This document shows, piece after piece, positions 26,079-37,735 of a DNA stretch of 64,000 bases. Numbering within the stretch: position 1 is the first letter of the stretch; each line of letters opens with the position of its first letter. A program made the position numbers and the translations under genes. This DNA is from Palaemon carinicauda (lineage: Eukaryota > Arthropoda > Malacostraca > Decapoda > Palaemonidae): the NCBI RefSeq assembly GCF_036898095.1, contig NC_090759.1, positions 19,199,277 through 19,263,276 on the forward strand, in the 5' to 3' direction. The notes beneath the pieces were generated by a model. It was not told the DNA's origin. It made no database searches and saw only the letters and a list, made by a program, of their open reading frames with translations.

Positions 26079-26921
26079 AACAGTGAGTTACTTGGGACTC
26101 TAACTCCTCGGGTGCCTATGTTGACCCTCGCGTGATACGTAGTGAATTCAAAGACACTTAGTGTTTTTCATAGACTGTTCTTCTCTCAGGTGAAATGTTA
26201 TAGTCGTCACATGAGTGCCGTATGCCTAGTGCATGATGTGTTTTTCTTTTAAAAGACTAATGTTCATCTGGAACCCGTGCTTTCTAATAATTTGAAATTT
26301 TCTTTCAGATTCAAGAGCGAAGTCTTTCATTACTATGTACATTATGATTTATTGTAAATACCTTTACATCCTTTATTGCATTTATTTACCATATTCTGCA
26401 ATTGTGAAATAAAATTTCTATTTTATTTACTTGTGCGTCTCAATCTGCTCCTACTTATACTATGAAATACATGGTTGTCATAGTCTCATTATCCTTCCCC
26501 TTTTTCCTCTATAGAAAAGATGAAGATAATTGGTTCAATCCATATTATATACTCACCCATGCTATGTAATATTCCTAACTGAATACTTACTTGCGCTATA
26601 CCTTCGAGACCAGACTGTTCTCCTTTACAATATACAGTGCCTAACCACCACTTGTCTGTTTTTTTAGAATGTTCCTATACGAATAGCAACCATTCTGTCT
26701 TGTCTCCGAGTTCTTCACGTTCTCCCCGCAAGGTGGGTAGCCCTTCAAGAACCACTTTGATCCTCAGCATGGTCCGTTGGGACTTCTCTGCCAAGGGGGG
26801 CAGGGAGTTTCAGCCCCACGGAACCTCTATCAAGATTACCATGCTTACTCTATTCAAAGCCCTCGGCACTTACACTAAAAGGAGAAATTCTACCACGATA
26901 CATTGATTCTCTGGTATTCTT
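26079..26921 (+). other. DIRS 2 3' non-coding segment
   Basis: AT-rich with AATAAA-type motifs near 26408 that could serve polyadenylation. No gene seen. Confidence 0.5.
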
Positions 26922-27010
26922 CCATCAGGACGCCATGGCTTGAGCCCAAAAAACGGATTTTGAGCGAAGCAAAAATCTATTTTTGGGTGAGATAGCCATG
27001 GCGTCCTGAT
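26922..27010 (+). repeat. DIRS 2 internal complementary region
   Basis: Complement of the left terminus (ATCAGGACGCCATGGCTTGA...) joined to the complement of the right terminus (GGATTTTGAGCGAAGC...). The midpoint is at about 26956. Confidence 0.9.
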
Positions 27011-27092
27011 TGACTCTCCCTGCTACTTCGTCCAGCCTTACTTGTCCCACTCTGTCCAGCTGTATCATGGTGATCGGCAACCAACTGGCTTC

Positions 27093-27476
27093 AGGATGAG
27101 GACGGACGTGACGTCATTTAGCAATGGCGCCCGTTTGTTTACGTTTCAAGTACCAAAAGTAGCCACGGACGAGATTAGCTGTGGAACGGCTCTCCAGCTA
27201 TTCTCCGCCCCTACACATCGAAGTGTTAACTCTATGTGGGGTGCAGATAGCTATGTGGCGCGTTAATACATGCGTCCCCTGTTGATATACGATGTCTTAA
27301 AGGGAAACCTTTAGGATACTCGCTCCAGAAGTTAGAATTCTGTGATAACCTGTGGTTAAATTCTCTGGGAATATCTAGTAGTTTATATACCCAAGGAAGC
27401 TACCAAAAAGGAACCTTCCATCAGGACGCCATGGTTATCTCACCCAAAAATAGATTTTTCGCTTCGCTCAAAATCC

Positions 27477-27480
<4 letters not shown>
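27093..27480 (+). repeat. DIRS 2 right inverted terminal repeat
   Basis: Inverted partner of 18711-19065, with a right-specific end (TTCGCTTCGCTCAAAATCCG). Confidence 0.92.
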
Positions 27481-27555
<75 letters not shown>

Positions 27556-27919
27556 TTCCGTTATATTGCATATAGCCTGTTACAAAATAATACTTTGGAG
27601 GTCTGGTGTGAGTGTATAGGCCTACATATGTTTTCCTTTATAAGTAAAGTATGTTTTTTTTATTTTCTTTATATCGTCAGTAAGGTGTGAATGTATACAT
27701 ATGTTTTCCTTCGTAAGTAAAGTATTTTTTTTCTTTATATAAGTATCAAAATGTTAATTATGTTCTAAGAGATTTTCAAGCAGTGTGCAGGTAGCTAATT
27801 ACATATGCGAAATATGAAAGAAAAGGGATATCTTATATCAATTTTCTAACAAGTTTTCATCAAATATATCCAATTATTAAATCAGAACAGTCACATTCGT
27901 ATCATTTCACCTAATATAA
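27481..27919. mobile_element. hAT-like element, right-hand part, copy A (truncated)
   Basis: It starts with about 67 bp of (AT)n and then matches copy B (30603-30846 and 31649-31790). Homology ends at about 27919, so the right terminus present in copy B is missing here. Confidence 0.6.
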
Positions 27920-28180
27920 ACTGTCGTTACTTACAATAACGACATGGGAAATCAATTGTTATTGAATATATATGTTCATATTGTATATGGAAAATGCTCT
28001 TTTATATTACATTGCGTTAAGTGGAAATGGGCAGGTTTCTGTACAAATGAAGGTTTTGTTTATATTTAATTGTAATAAGCATTGTTACCAAGGAATATTA
28101 ACTTGTGAATAGTTGTATAAGTAGTTAACAATGCGATGTAAGTTGTTTGAATAGTTTCGTTCGGTTTGCGTTGAATAGTT
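27920..28180. other. Short unassigned stretch
   Basis: AT-rich, no gene or repeat recognised, between the duplicated block and the DIRS foldback. Confidence 0.4.
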
Positions 28181-28643
28181 GGATTTTGAGCGAAGCGAAA
28201 AATCTATTTTTGGGTGAGATAGCCATGGTGTCCTGATGGACCCTCCCTGCTACTTCGTCCAGTTTTTTGAGGTCCCACCCTGTTCTGCTGTATCATGGTG
28301 ATCGGCAAGCAACTGGCTTCAGGATGAGGACGGACGTGACGTCATTTAGCAATGGCGCCCGTTTGTTTACGTCTCGAGTACCAAAAGTAGCCACGAACGA
28401 GATTAGCTGTGGAACGGCTCCCAAGCTATTCTCCGCCCCTACACATCGAAGTGTTAACTTTATGCGTCCCGTTGATATACAATGTCTTAAAGGGAAGCCT
28501 TTAGGATACTCGCTCCAGAAGTTAGAATTCTGTGATAACCTGTGGTTAAATTCTCTGGGAATATTTAGTAGTTATATACCCAAGGATGCTACCAAAAAGG
28601 AACCTTCCATCAGGACGCCATGGCTATCTCACCCAAAAATAGA
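28181..28643 (+). mobile_element. DIRS-derived foldback fragment (mini-DIRS or solo end)
   Basis: It starts exactly at the midpoint of a DIRS internal complementary region (GGATTTTGAGCGAAGCG) and runs through a right ITR to CACCCAAAAATAGAT. Its first about 60 bp are the inverted complement of its last about 55 bp. No gag, pol or recombinase is left. The right end is replaced by (AT)n. Confidence 0.8.
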
Positions 28644-29300
<657 letters not shown>

Positions 29301-29371
29301 GAATGTTTTCTTTTAAGTTTTTGGCACCTAACTTTTACCAACTGATTATTGAAACTAACTAATTTGGATAT

Positions 29372-30189
29372 AGCAAGGCCATGCTTTTAAAGTTGATATT
29401 GGCTTTTACTTCTTGCGCATTGATAATCGACAATACTAAAATTGGTCACATAAAGAAGGGAATAATGGAAATTACAATTTGTTATGTAACACCCACAATG
29501 CAAGCGTTAGTAAAACTGAAAAATCTATTAATTGGAATGGCAGATTTTTTACTTTCTAAATATGAAATATCATTGGAAGGAGAAAGGATTAATGGGGTAG
29601 AATCATTTAAATATTTAGGAACTATGATCTCTAATAAAACGTCTTTAGAATTGGAGTCTAAAGAAAAATTGAGAAAAGCAAATCAAACAATGGCTAGGTC
29701 AAGTAAAATTTGGAAATAAAATCGCCTGAAATTACATATAAAAATCAGGCTCTATGTCAGTTTAGTGAGATGAGTGTTTCTGTATAGACATGAGTCGTTG
29801 TATGACAATGAAGCAATGTCCAATAGATTTTGTAGATTTGAGAACAAATCCTTCAGAAGAATATTGGACAGGATTAGAAATGAAACATAAGAGAGATTAC
29901 CAAAGTGTCATATGTGGAGATCATGATGAGGGGTAGATGGAGATGGTTTGGTCATGTTCTTAGCACTCCCTAAGAGAGATTAGTTCAATAAACTTTCAAC
30001 TAGGCTCCACAAGGCACTAGAAGAGTTATAAGACCCAAGCCTACTTGCCTGAGGTCTATGAAGTGTCAAGTCAGAGATGATGAATGGAGAAGTATTAAAT
30101 TAAAAGCTCAAGATAGAGACGACTGGCGAAATCTAACCGAGGACCATTTGCGTCAATAGGCCTAGGACGAGATGATGATGATGATGATG
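29372..30189 (+). pseudogene. LINE reverse-transcriptase C-terminal remnant, copy B
   Basis: Same as 17549-18345, with the F-K-Y-L-G-T-M-I-S-N motif and the same truncation points and internal stops. The GAT tail is shorter. It shares the same downstream hAT-like insertion as copy A. Confidence 0.78.
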
Positions 30190-30520
30190 AAATATTCTGT
30201 GCCGCACTGAGTGTACGTACGATTGGGGCAACAGTTCTCGCGGCCCCAGTGTTACCAAATTTAGCATAATTTTATGCTTTTAGCATAATTTGGCATAAGA
30301 TTTGGGCCTTAGCATAAATTCTAGCATAATTAGATTTTTAGCATAATTTGGCCCAGGATCTGGAGCTTAGCATATATTCTAGCATAATTAATTTTTTTTA
30401 GCATAATTCTAGCATACCTTCAAAATATTTGAAGTACAATGCAGATAATTCCTGGATTTAGGCTATATTGACATTTAAAGTAATGTATTCTTAACTTAAA
30501 TGAGTGTGTATGTGTATACA

Positions 30521-30602
<82 letters not shown>
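30521..30602. repeat. (AT)n microsatellite, empty site of DIRS 2
   Basis: About 80 bp of AT. The equivalent position in copy A is interrupted by DIRS element 2. Confidence 0.95.
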
Positions 30603-30606
<4 letters not shown>

Positions 30607-30846
30607 CGTTATATTGCATATAGCCTGTTACAAAATAATAGGCCTACTTTGGAGGTCTGGTGTGAGTGTATAGGCCTACATATGTTTTCCTTTATAAGTA
30701 AAGTATGTTTCTTTTTAATTTTCTTTATATCGTCAGTAAGGTGTGAATGTATACATATGTTTTCCTTCATAAGTAAAGTATTTTTTTTTCTTTATATAAG
30801 TATCAAAATGTTAATTATGTTTTAAGAGATTTTCAAGCAGTGTGCA

Positions 30847-31648
30847 TGTGGCGAAATTTTCACCGGTTTACTAAGTTGCCCAATGTGCTGGGCGTGTCAC
30901 AAGGCCTTAAGGGCTAGCCTCTCAAAACCATTCGGGAAATAAGTAGAATACGGCTATATTTTAACAAAATTTATTATAAAAATAATAATCTAATACGAGA
31001 AACATAAAAAATAAACCTTTACTTGACATACAAAGAGATACTTGACTTAAAGAACATGTGTGTGACCGAAAAAAAACTATGTCCGCATCGGACTCAAAAT
31101 TTTAGCAAAATTAATTAAACATTAGGAAAGTTATCACGATAAACGCCTTACCGAGACCTTTTTACGTATTTAACAAAATAACACTGATCCCCTGGCACAA
31201 GGATCGATGAAATATTTACAGATACAAATTTTACACAACTCTAACAAGACCTACATGGAAACTGACCTGGGTACACTAGGGGGGGGGAGAGAGAACAATT
31301 AGGACTTACTGTTGTTGGGGACGACGGATCAAAGAGGCAGAGCGGGCCTCTGCAACCTCCGACGTCACCTTTTTCCCGCAATTTTTTCTGGACCTAAATT
31401 TCTAGATTGGATTTTTTTATCACGTTACAATACAATGACGTTATTTTTCTTAATCTTAATTCACAAATGGTTGATTTCTTTAGTCTCAGCGCCTCCCCTA
31501 CCAGGCGGTTTCTCTTTTTGGTTCTAAACATTCTCGTCTTGAACGACATTCATTCGCCCGCGAGTTCTCTCCTCTCCCTCCAATTTGTTGCAACGTAGGC
31601 GGAGTCAAATGGCGGGAATTTCGATTGATCAGTTCGAAATTCCCGACA
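30847..31648. mobile_element. Solo LTR
   Basis: An 802-bp insertion absent from copy A of the duplicated block. It starts TGTGGCGAAATTT, ends TTCCCGACA (TG...CA ends) and is flanked by the 5-bp duplication GTGCA (30842-30846 and 31649-31653). No internal retroviral-type coding remains. Superfamily is unresolved; a 5-bp duplication fits Gypsy or BEL/Pao. Orientation is not determined. Confidence 0.85.
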
Positions 31649-31963
31649 GTGCAGGTAGCTAATTGCATATGCGAAATATGAAAGAAAAAGGATATCTTAT
31701 ATCAATTTTCTAACAAGTTTTCATCAAATATATCCATTAAACCAGAACAGTCACATTCGTATCATTTCACCTAATATAAACACTGAAAAAGTCCATTATG
31801 TTATTTTAATTCAAATGTATTAAGGAAATGTTTAACGCAATAATAATAATTAGTTAACATAATTCTAGCATTATATCATACCATATTTAGCATAAATTCT
31901 TGCTTTTTAGCATATATTTTTCATCCGACTGGCATAATTTAGCAAAAATTTGTTGGTAACACT

Positions 31964-32383
31964 GTCTCGGGCAGCTTATGTCATTTGCCCACTTGCCCAC
32001 CACGGAGCCCATCAGTCTGTAGCTAATTAGTCTTTATGAATAAAACCCATCCTTCATAGACATGCAGCAATTATTTACACTTCTCAACTAACAAAAGTAT
32101 TACCGAGCTAGTTGTATTCTCAAATTCTAAACTGATATAGTGTAATTACAACCTAGTGAAGATTAAACAAACGGTCCCAAGGAAATCAATGAGTATTGCA
32201 ACAAATGTTTTGTATTTTTGATGATGACGATGTAAGTGAGCTAACAACTCTACCGAAGTGAAATCCAGCAAAGTAACTTGGGAATTAAATGTTAAAGGAT
32301 AAGATTTAATTTCAAGATCTTCTTAGCCTCTACGGTTAACCGCAATTATTAATTTGCATAATATCCAATGTCAATATCAGCAT

Positions 32384-32388
<5 letters not shown>
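31964..32388. other. Unassigned stretch
   Basis: No gene or recognised repeat. Confidence 0.4.

Positions 32389-32426
<38 letters not shown>
32389..32426. repeat. (CT)n microsatellite
   Basis: About 19 CT units. Confidence 0.97.
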
Positions 32427-32432
<6 letters not shown>

Positions 32433-32534
32433 CACCTGTCTAAATATAGCTTTCGGCGTCACCAGACTTGAACGTCTTCATGCAATTCTCCGAAGATACA
32501 GAATACCAACCCTTTCATGCCTTTGCCTCTCAAT

Positions 32535-32985
32535 ATTCTCTTCTTTAATCTCATTTACGAAATTTGTGTATTTTTTCATTTGATTTTATTTAAGAGATTT
32601 TTGTATTTTTTATTTGATTTCATTTAAGATATTTATGTATTTTTATTTGATTTCATTTGCGAGATTTATGAATTTAACCAATTGATTTCATTTATGAAAT
32701 TTTTGTATTTCAATTTGATTTCATTTGCGATATTTATGTATTTTCTATTTGAGTACATTTACGATATTTTTTCATTTAATTTTATTGCGTAATCTATGTT
32801 TTTTATTTGAGTTCATTTACAAAATTTAGGTAATTTTCTGTATGATTCCATTTCCGAAATTTGTTTCTTATTATTTGATTTCATTTACAAAATGTATGTA
32901 GTTTTTTATTTGATTTAAATTAAGAAATTTATGTTTTTTTTTAATTTGATTTCATTTACAAAATTTGAGTATATTTTTATGTCTC
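32535..32985. repeat. Degenerate about 33-bp minisatellite, left part
   Basis: A repeated unit resembling TTGATTTCATTTACGAAATT followed by a TATGTATTTTT segment, about 13 degenerate copies. The same unit resumes at 34375, after the LINE remnant. Confidence 0.8.
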
Positions 32986-32989
32986 ACAG

Positions 32990-34370
32990 GAATATGAAAT
33001 ACATGAGAGGGGGTTCCCAGCACACCCGTCTCGTCCCTTTTAGTCGCCTCTTACAACATGCATGGATATATTGGCGCTATTCTAATTGTTGTTATGCCAC
33101 CGTGGCCACAGGGTTTATGGATCTGGAGAAAGCGTATGATAGAGGTGATAGGGAAGCTATGTGGAATGTGATGAGGTTATATGGAATTGGTGGAAGGTTG
33201 ATACAAGCAGTGAAGAGTTTCTACATAGGCAGTAAAGCATGTGTTGGGATAGGAAATAAAGTGAGTGAGTGGTTTCCAGTGAGAATGGGGCTGAGACAGG
33301 GATGTGTGATGTCGCCATGGTTGTTCAACTTGTTTGTTGATGGAGGGATGAGAGAGGTGAATGCTCGTGCTTGGTTGAGGACTGAGATTGATAGACAAGA
33401 GTGATCATGAATGGGAGCTAATTCAGTTGTTTGCGAATGATACTGTACTGGTGCAGACTCGGAAGAGAAGCTTGGTCAATTAGTGATGAGTTTGGAAGGG
33501 TATGTGAGAGAAGAAGTTGAGAGTTAATATGGGTAAGAGTAAGGTTATGAGAGGCATGAGAAGGAAGGGTGTTGCAAAGTTGAATGTCATGTTGAATGGA
33601 GAGTTACTTGAGGCAGTAGATCAGATCAAGTACTTGGGGTCTGTTGTTGCAGGAAATCGTGGAGTGGAACCAGAAGTACGTCAGAGAGTGAATGAAGGAT
33701 GCAAAGTGCTGGAGGCAGTGAAGGGAATGGTAAAGAATAGAGGGTTACGCATGAATGTAAAGAGAGTTCTGTATGAGAAAGTGATTGTATCTACTGTGAT
33801 GTATGGATCGGAGTTGTGGGGAATGAAAGTGACGGAGAGACAGAGATTGAATGTTTTAGATGAAGTATCTGAGGAGTATGGCTGGTGTATCTCGGTTAGA
33901 TAGGGTTAGGAACGAAGTAGCGTGAGTGAGAACGGGTGTCAGAAATAATTTAGCAGCTAGAGTGGATATAAATGTGTTGAGGTGGTTTAGCCATGTTGAG
34001 AGAATGGAAAGTGTCTGTCTGCTAAAGAAGGTGATAAATGCAAGAAATGATGGGAGAAGTACAAGAGGAAGGCCAAGGTTTAGGTTGATGGATGGAGTGA
34101 AGAAAGCTCTGGGTGATTGGAGGATACATGTGAGAGAGGCAAGAGAGCGTGCTAGAAATGGGAATGAATGGCGACCGATTGTGACGCAGTTCTGGTAAGC
34201 CCTTCTGACACAGTTCTGGTAGGCCCTGCTGCTTCCTCCAGCACCTTGGTGACCGCGGAGGTCGCAGCAGTAGGGGATTCAGCGTATGAAACTTCATCTG
34301 TGGTGGATAACAGGGGAGGGTGGGCTGTGGCACCCTAGCAGTACCAGCCAAACTCCGCTGAATCCCCCTC
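32990..34370 (+). pseudogene. LINE remnant (RT catalytic region to C-terminus)
   Basis: A non-LTR retrotransposon polymerase fragment. Visible: M-D-L-E-K-A-Y-D-R (RT motif with the first Asp), G-L-R-Q-G-C-V-M-S-P-W-L-F-N, then after a TGA near 33402 the catalytic motif reads F-A-N-D where F-A-D-D is expected. Further frames carry I-K-Y-L-G-S-V-V-A-G-N, V-M-Y-G-S-E-L-W-G and R-W-F-S-H-V-E-R-M, ending about 34197. Non-coding 3' sequence follows to about 34370. Several frameshifts and the lost catalytic Asp make it inactive. Its sequence differs from the 17.5-kb and 29.4-kb LINE family. Confidence 0.85.
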
Positions 34371-34374
34371 TGTG

Positions 34375-34480
34375 TTTTTTCATGTGATTTCATTCAAGAA
34401 ATTTATGTATTCTTATTTGATTTCATTTAAAAAATATATGCAATTCTTCATTTGATTTCATTTACGAAATTTAGGTCATA
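34375..34480. repeat. Degenerate about 33-bp minisatellite, right part
   Basis: Three further copies of the unit at 32535-32985. The LINE remnant sits between the two parts. Confidence 0.75.
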
Positions 34481-34739
34481 TTGAACGCAGCAGGGACAGG
34501 GAGGTTAGTATTTCTCAATCTTTCTAAACTTGTCAAAGAATCACAGTCTATCCTTTTGATTTTAACCAAATTGTAGTGCGGTGATTACTTCGGATGTTGC
34601 CTCTCTTTTTACAAATATCAATTTAAAGAAACGAGATATATTGAAAATTTGTCATTAAAAGAAAACTTCCGAGAGGCGTTTTAAATGTCGTTCATGAGCG
34701 GCAAAGACAAGGGACAGGAAAATGGTATAGACTGATCAT
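34481..34739. other. Short unassigned stretch
   Basis: No gene or repeat recognised. Confidence 0.4.
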
Positions 34740-34965
34740 ATATAAGCCAGGGCACCAGCCACCCATTGAGATACTACCGCTATAGAGTTATTGGTTCCTT
34801 TGACTGGCCAGAGAGTACTATACTGGATACCCATCTCTGGTTACGGCTCCTTTTTTCTTTGGCTACCAATACACCGAATAGTCTGGCATATTCTTTCCAT
34901 GCTCTCTTCTGTCCACATACACCTGACAACACTGTGATTACCAAACATTTCTTCTTCGCTCAATT
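34740..34965 (-). repeat. Abundant interspersed repeat, partial, inverted
   Basis: The reverse complement matches the 3' part of the copy at 34966-35645, for example the GGCACCAGCCACCCATTGAGA end. It abuts that copy head to head. Confidence 0.8.
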
Positions 34966-35645
34966 ATCATTATTATCATTACTTGCTAAGCTACAACCAT
35001 TTGGAAAAGCAGGATGCTGTAAGCTCAATGGCTCCAACAGGAAAACTATCAAAAAGAGGAAAGGAAATAAGGAAATAAATAAACAACAAGAGAATTAATC
35101 AACAATAAAATAGAATATTTTAAGAACAGTAGCATCATTAAAACAAATCTTTCATAAAAACAATGAAAACTTTACAAAATAAGAGGAAGAGAAATAAGAT
35201 AGAATAGTGTACCCGAGTGTACCCTCAAAGAAGAGAACTCTACCCCAAGACAGTGGAAGACCACGGTACAGAGGCTATAGCACTACCCAAGACTAGAGAT
35301 CAGCGGTTTGATTTTGGAGTGTCCTTCTCCTAGAAAAGTTGCTCACCATAGCTACAGTCTCTTCAACCCTTACTAAGAGGAAAGTAGCCACGGAATCATT
35401 GTAATGCAGTAGTTAAGCCCTTGAGCGAAAAAGAATTGTTTGGTGATCTCAATGTTGTCAAGTGTATGAGGACAGAGGAGAATATGTAAAGAATAGGCCA
35501 GACTATTCGGTGTATGTGTAGGCAAAAGGAAAATGATTCGTAACCATAGAGAAGGATCCAATGGAGTATGTTTGGCCAGTCAAACGAGCCCATAGCTCTC
35601 TAGCGGTAGTATCTCAACGGGTGGCTGGTGCCTTGGCCAACCTAC
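34966..35645 (+). repeat. Abundant interspersed repeat, fullest copy
   Basis: It runs from an ATT-rich start through GCTAAGCTACAACCATTTGG, an A-rich segment and AGAATAGTGTACCCGAGTGT to GTATCTCAACGGGTGGCTGG. About 680 bp with no coding potential of its own. I recall this family as very common in shrimp DNA, but its class is unknown to me. Confidence 0.8.
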
Positions 35646-35872
35646 TAGGAGTTAACTAGTGTACTGTAATTGTTCAGTGGCTACTTTCCTCTTGGTAAGG
35701 ATTTAAGAAACTCTTAAGCTATGGTGAGCAGCTCTTCCGGGAGAATGACACTCCGAAATCAAACAAATTGGTCTCTAGTCTTGGGTAGTGCCATAGCCTC
35801 TGTACCATGGTCTTTCACTGTTTTGGGGTAGAATTCTCTTGCTTGAGGATACACTGGCACATTATTCTTATA

Positions 35873-35951
<79 letters not shown>

Positions 35952-36165
35952 AAGTTTTCATAGTTTATATATGGAAGACCTATTTAAATGTTGTTACTAT
36001 TCTTGAAATATTCTGTTTTAATTATTCAATACTGTACTTCTCTTGTAGTTTATTTATATTCTTGTTTCCTTTCTTCACTGGGCTATATATCCTTGTTGGA
36101 ACCCTTAGACTTATAGCATCCTGCTTTTTCATCTAGGGTTGAAGCTTATCTAGTGATAATAATAA
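35646..36165 (-). repeat. Abundant interspersed repeat, inverted, split by a (CT)n tract
   Basis: Reverse complement of the same family: CTCTTGGTAAGGATTTAAG, then CCATAGCCTCTGTACCATGG, then the head sequence at 36060-36150. A (CT)n of about 70 bp (35877-35945) lies inside. Confidence 0.75.
35877..35945. repeat. (CT)n microsatellite
   Basis: About 34 CT units. Confidence 0.97.
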
Positions 36166-36184
36166 TAATAATAATAATAATAAT
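36154..36184. repeat. (AAT)n microsatellite
   Basis: About ten AAT units at the start of the inverted repeat copy. Confidence 0.9.
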
Positions 36185-36189
36185 ATGAT

Positions 36190-36378
36190 CAATGCCTATG
36201 CCCACTCTCCACCCAAGCTAGCACCAAGGAGGGCCAGACATTGACTGCTGATGACTAAACTTCCCCAATCCCTAGCTTACAAGGTTGATGAGGTTGCAGA
36301 AACTGGAACGGATCTCGAACTCCCAAGACACAGATTGCAAGACAGGTACCTTCTCAATAGGCTACCACAGCACACACA
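36190..36378 (-). repeat. tRNA-derived SINE-like unit
   Basis: On the minus strand, GTGGTAGCCTATTGAGAAGG resembles an RNA polymerase III A box, and GAGTTCGAGATCC about 30 nt downstream resembles a B box. A tRNA-unrelated body follows. Family not identified. Confidence 0.55.
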
Positions 36379-36484
36379 AAAATTAGTAAACCACCATTAA
36401 AAGTTTCAGATTTATTTCCGCTACACCGTCCCGTCGCTATATTTTAGTTTTGATTATTAATGAAGTGCTATATACAATACATGT

Positions 36485-36522
36485 CAGTGTTAAAAAAAAA
36501 AAGAAAAAAAAAAAAAAAAATT
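36485..36522. repeat. Poly-A tract
   Basis: About 30 A with two G interruptions. It may be the tail of a retroposed unit. Confidence 0.7.
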
Positions 36523-36638
36523 GAATGGTAACATTTAGTAAAGTACTCGGAGTTGTTGATCCGAACTTCCCCTGTCACGAAAGACACAATTTTGAAATTC
36601 TTTAAAAACATTTCGAACGTAAGTAGCGTCAGGCTTAC

Positions 36639-36841
36639 CTGCAACTATTAGGTTCACTTGCGAGAAACACGCTGACGTATTCTTGGATTCCACAATACAA
36701 TAATAAGTATCGTTGAAGGCATAGGTTACGTTTTTCAGACGAAGTTCCACCACACCCTCACATATTTCGAATTCCACGCTCCTGACCCAGGACTGAGACG
36801 CGTCATAAGTTACTAGGTCAGTTCTTAAAGGAGACCTGATT
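36639..36841 (-). CDS. Host exon 2: second half of an immunoglobulin-like domain
   Basis: 203 bp between the acceptor TTGATGTCTTTCAG and the donor GTAAGC, phase in 2 and phase out 1. It encodes the C-terminal half of an Ig fold: a strand E-like L-R-L-K-N-V-T, then the hallmark N-D-T-Y-Y-C (Asp-x-Tyr-x-Cys of strand F) and a G strand ending V-N-L-I-V-A-G. Sequons at N-V-T, N-D-T and N-T-S suggest glycosylation, so a secreted or cell-surface protein. A further Cys lies in T-S-A-C-F-S. It joins in frame to exon 1, where the partner Cys lies in Y-I-G-C-D-I. Ig domains of surface receptors often end on a phase 1 boundary, as here. The protein cannot be named. Confidence 0.72.
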
Positions 36842-37019
36842 CTGAAAGACATCAAAGGTAATTTATATTCTTCCTCAATACTCTTATGAACTTCGTTTGT
36901 AATCATACAATGACGTTAACTACTTTGAGACGATTACAAATATTACTTAGAGAGGAATAAATCTACCCTTTCTATGAAACATTACCTCTGTACAAATAAT
37001 GTTCTTTTCAGTAACGTGA

Positions 37020-37087
37020 AACACACGCACAGACACACACACACTCTCTCTCTCTCTCCTCTCTCTCTCTCCTCTCTCTCTCTCTCA
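37020..37087. repeat. (AC)n-(CT)n microsatellite
   Basis: Short AC tract followed by interrupted CT. Confidence 0.95.
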
Positions 37088-37277
37088 TATATGCAGACTC
37101 CATTTCTATCGCCATGGTTAAAAAGGTTCTCAGAACCGGTGATATTGTGTATGCCAAAAAATACCGATGACAGTCATGTCGAGATGCAATGACCAATTTT
37201 AGTAATTACAATCCTCCCACTTAACTTTCACAAAGATAAAGTTGACCCTGCAAATCTCTCGTGCATTCCAATTCTCT

Positions 37278-37278
37278 C

Positions 37279-37341
<63 letters not shown>

Positions 37342-37364
37342 TATACAGTACAGAGTATATATAT

Positions 37365-37397
<33 letters not shown>

Positions 37398-37501
37398 GAT
37401 ATATATATATATATATATATAGTACAGAGTATATATATATATAGTACACAATATATATATATATATATATACAGTTACACAGTATATATATATATATATA
37501 T

Positions 37502-37533
<32 letters not shown>

Positions 37534-37543
37534 CATATATACA

Positions 37544-37583
<40 letters not shown>

Positions 37584-37595
37584 CATATATATATG

Positions 37596-37629
<34 letters not shown>

Positions 37630-37689
37630 CCATATATATATATATACATATATATATACACACACATATATATATATATATATACAGTT

Positions 37690-37724
<35 letters not shown>

Positions 37725-37735
37725 ACACACAAATT
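37278..37735. repeat. Compound (AT)n/(ACAT)n microsatellite with CAGTA interruptions
   Basis: AT-dominated with repeated ACAGTA and GTACAGAGTATA interruptions and terminal GT/CA runs. Long Tyr-Ile frames are artefacts. Confidence 0.97.

Larger units (their letters stand above)
18711..27480 (+). mobile_element. DIRS element 2, complete ends, inactivated
   Basis: An 8770-bp DIRS1-like element. The exact ends come from comparison with the empty site in the duplicated block (30523/30524): 'gtatacagta' directly precedes TTTTTGGGCTC, and ...CAAAATCCGTTT directly precedes the AT repeat. There is no target duplication, as expected for tyrosine-recombinase integration. Order: left ITR, leader, gag, pol, recombinase, internal complementary region, right ITR. 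Stops in gag, a deletion of about 90 bp in RT and a poly-A expansion in the recombinase disable it. Confidence 0.93.
30247..31963. mobile_element. hAT-like non-autonomous element, copy B
   Basis: The left end CAGTGTTACCAA and the right end TTGGTAACACTG form a 12-bp inverted repeat of hAT style. TTAGCATAATT-type repeats lie just inside both ends (30255-30415 and 31855-31950). TCTCGGG-like sequence is present on both sides, a possible degenerate 8-bp target duplication. No transposase is seen. It contains an (AT)n tract (30521-30602) and a solo LTR (30847-31648). Confidence 0.55.

Noticed and set aside
31312..31598. Short frames inside the solo LTR
   Set aside because: No similarity to known proteins that I can recognise, and the region is bounded as an LTR by its ends and target duplication.
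36190..36378. A functional tRNA gene
   Set aside because: The A and B box-like motifs are there, but no cloverleaf with acceptor stem pairing is evident; a SINE-like origin is more likely.
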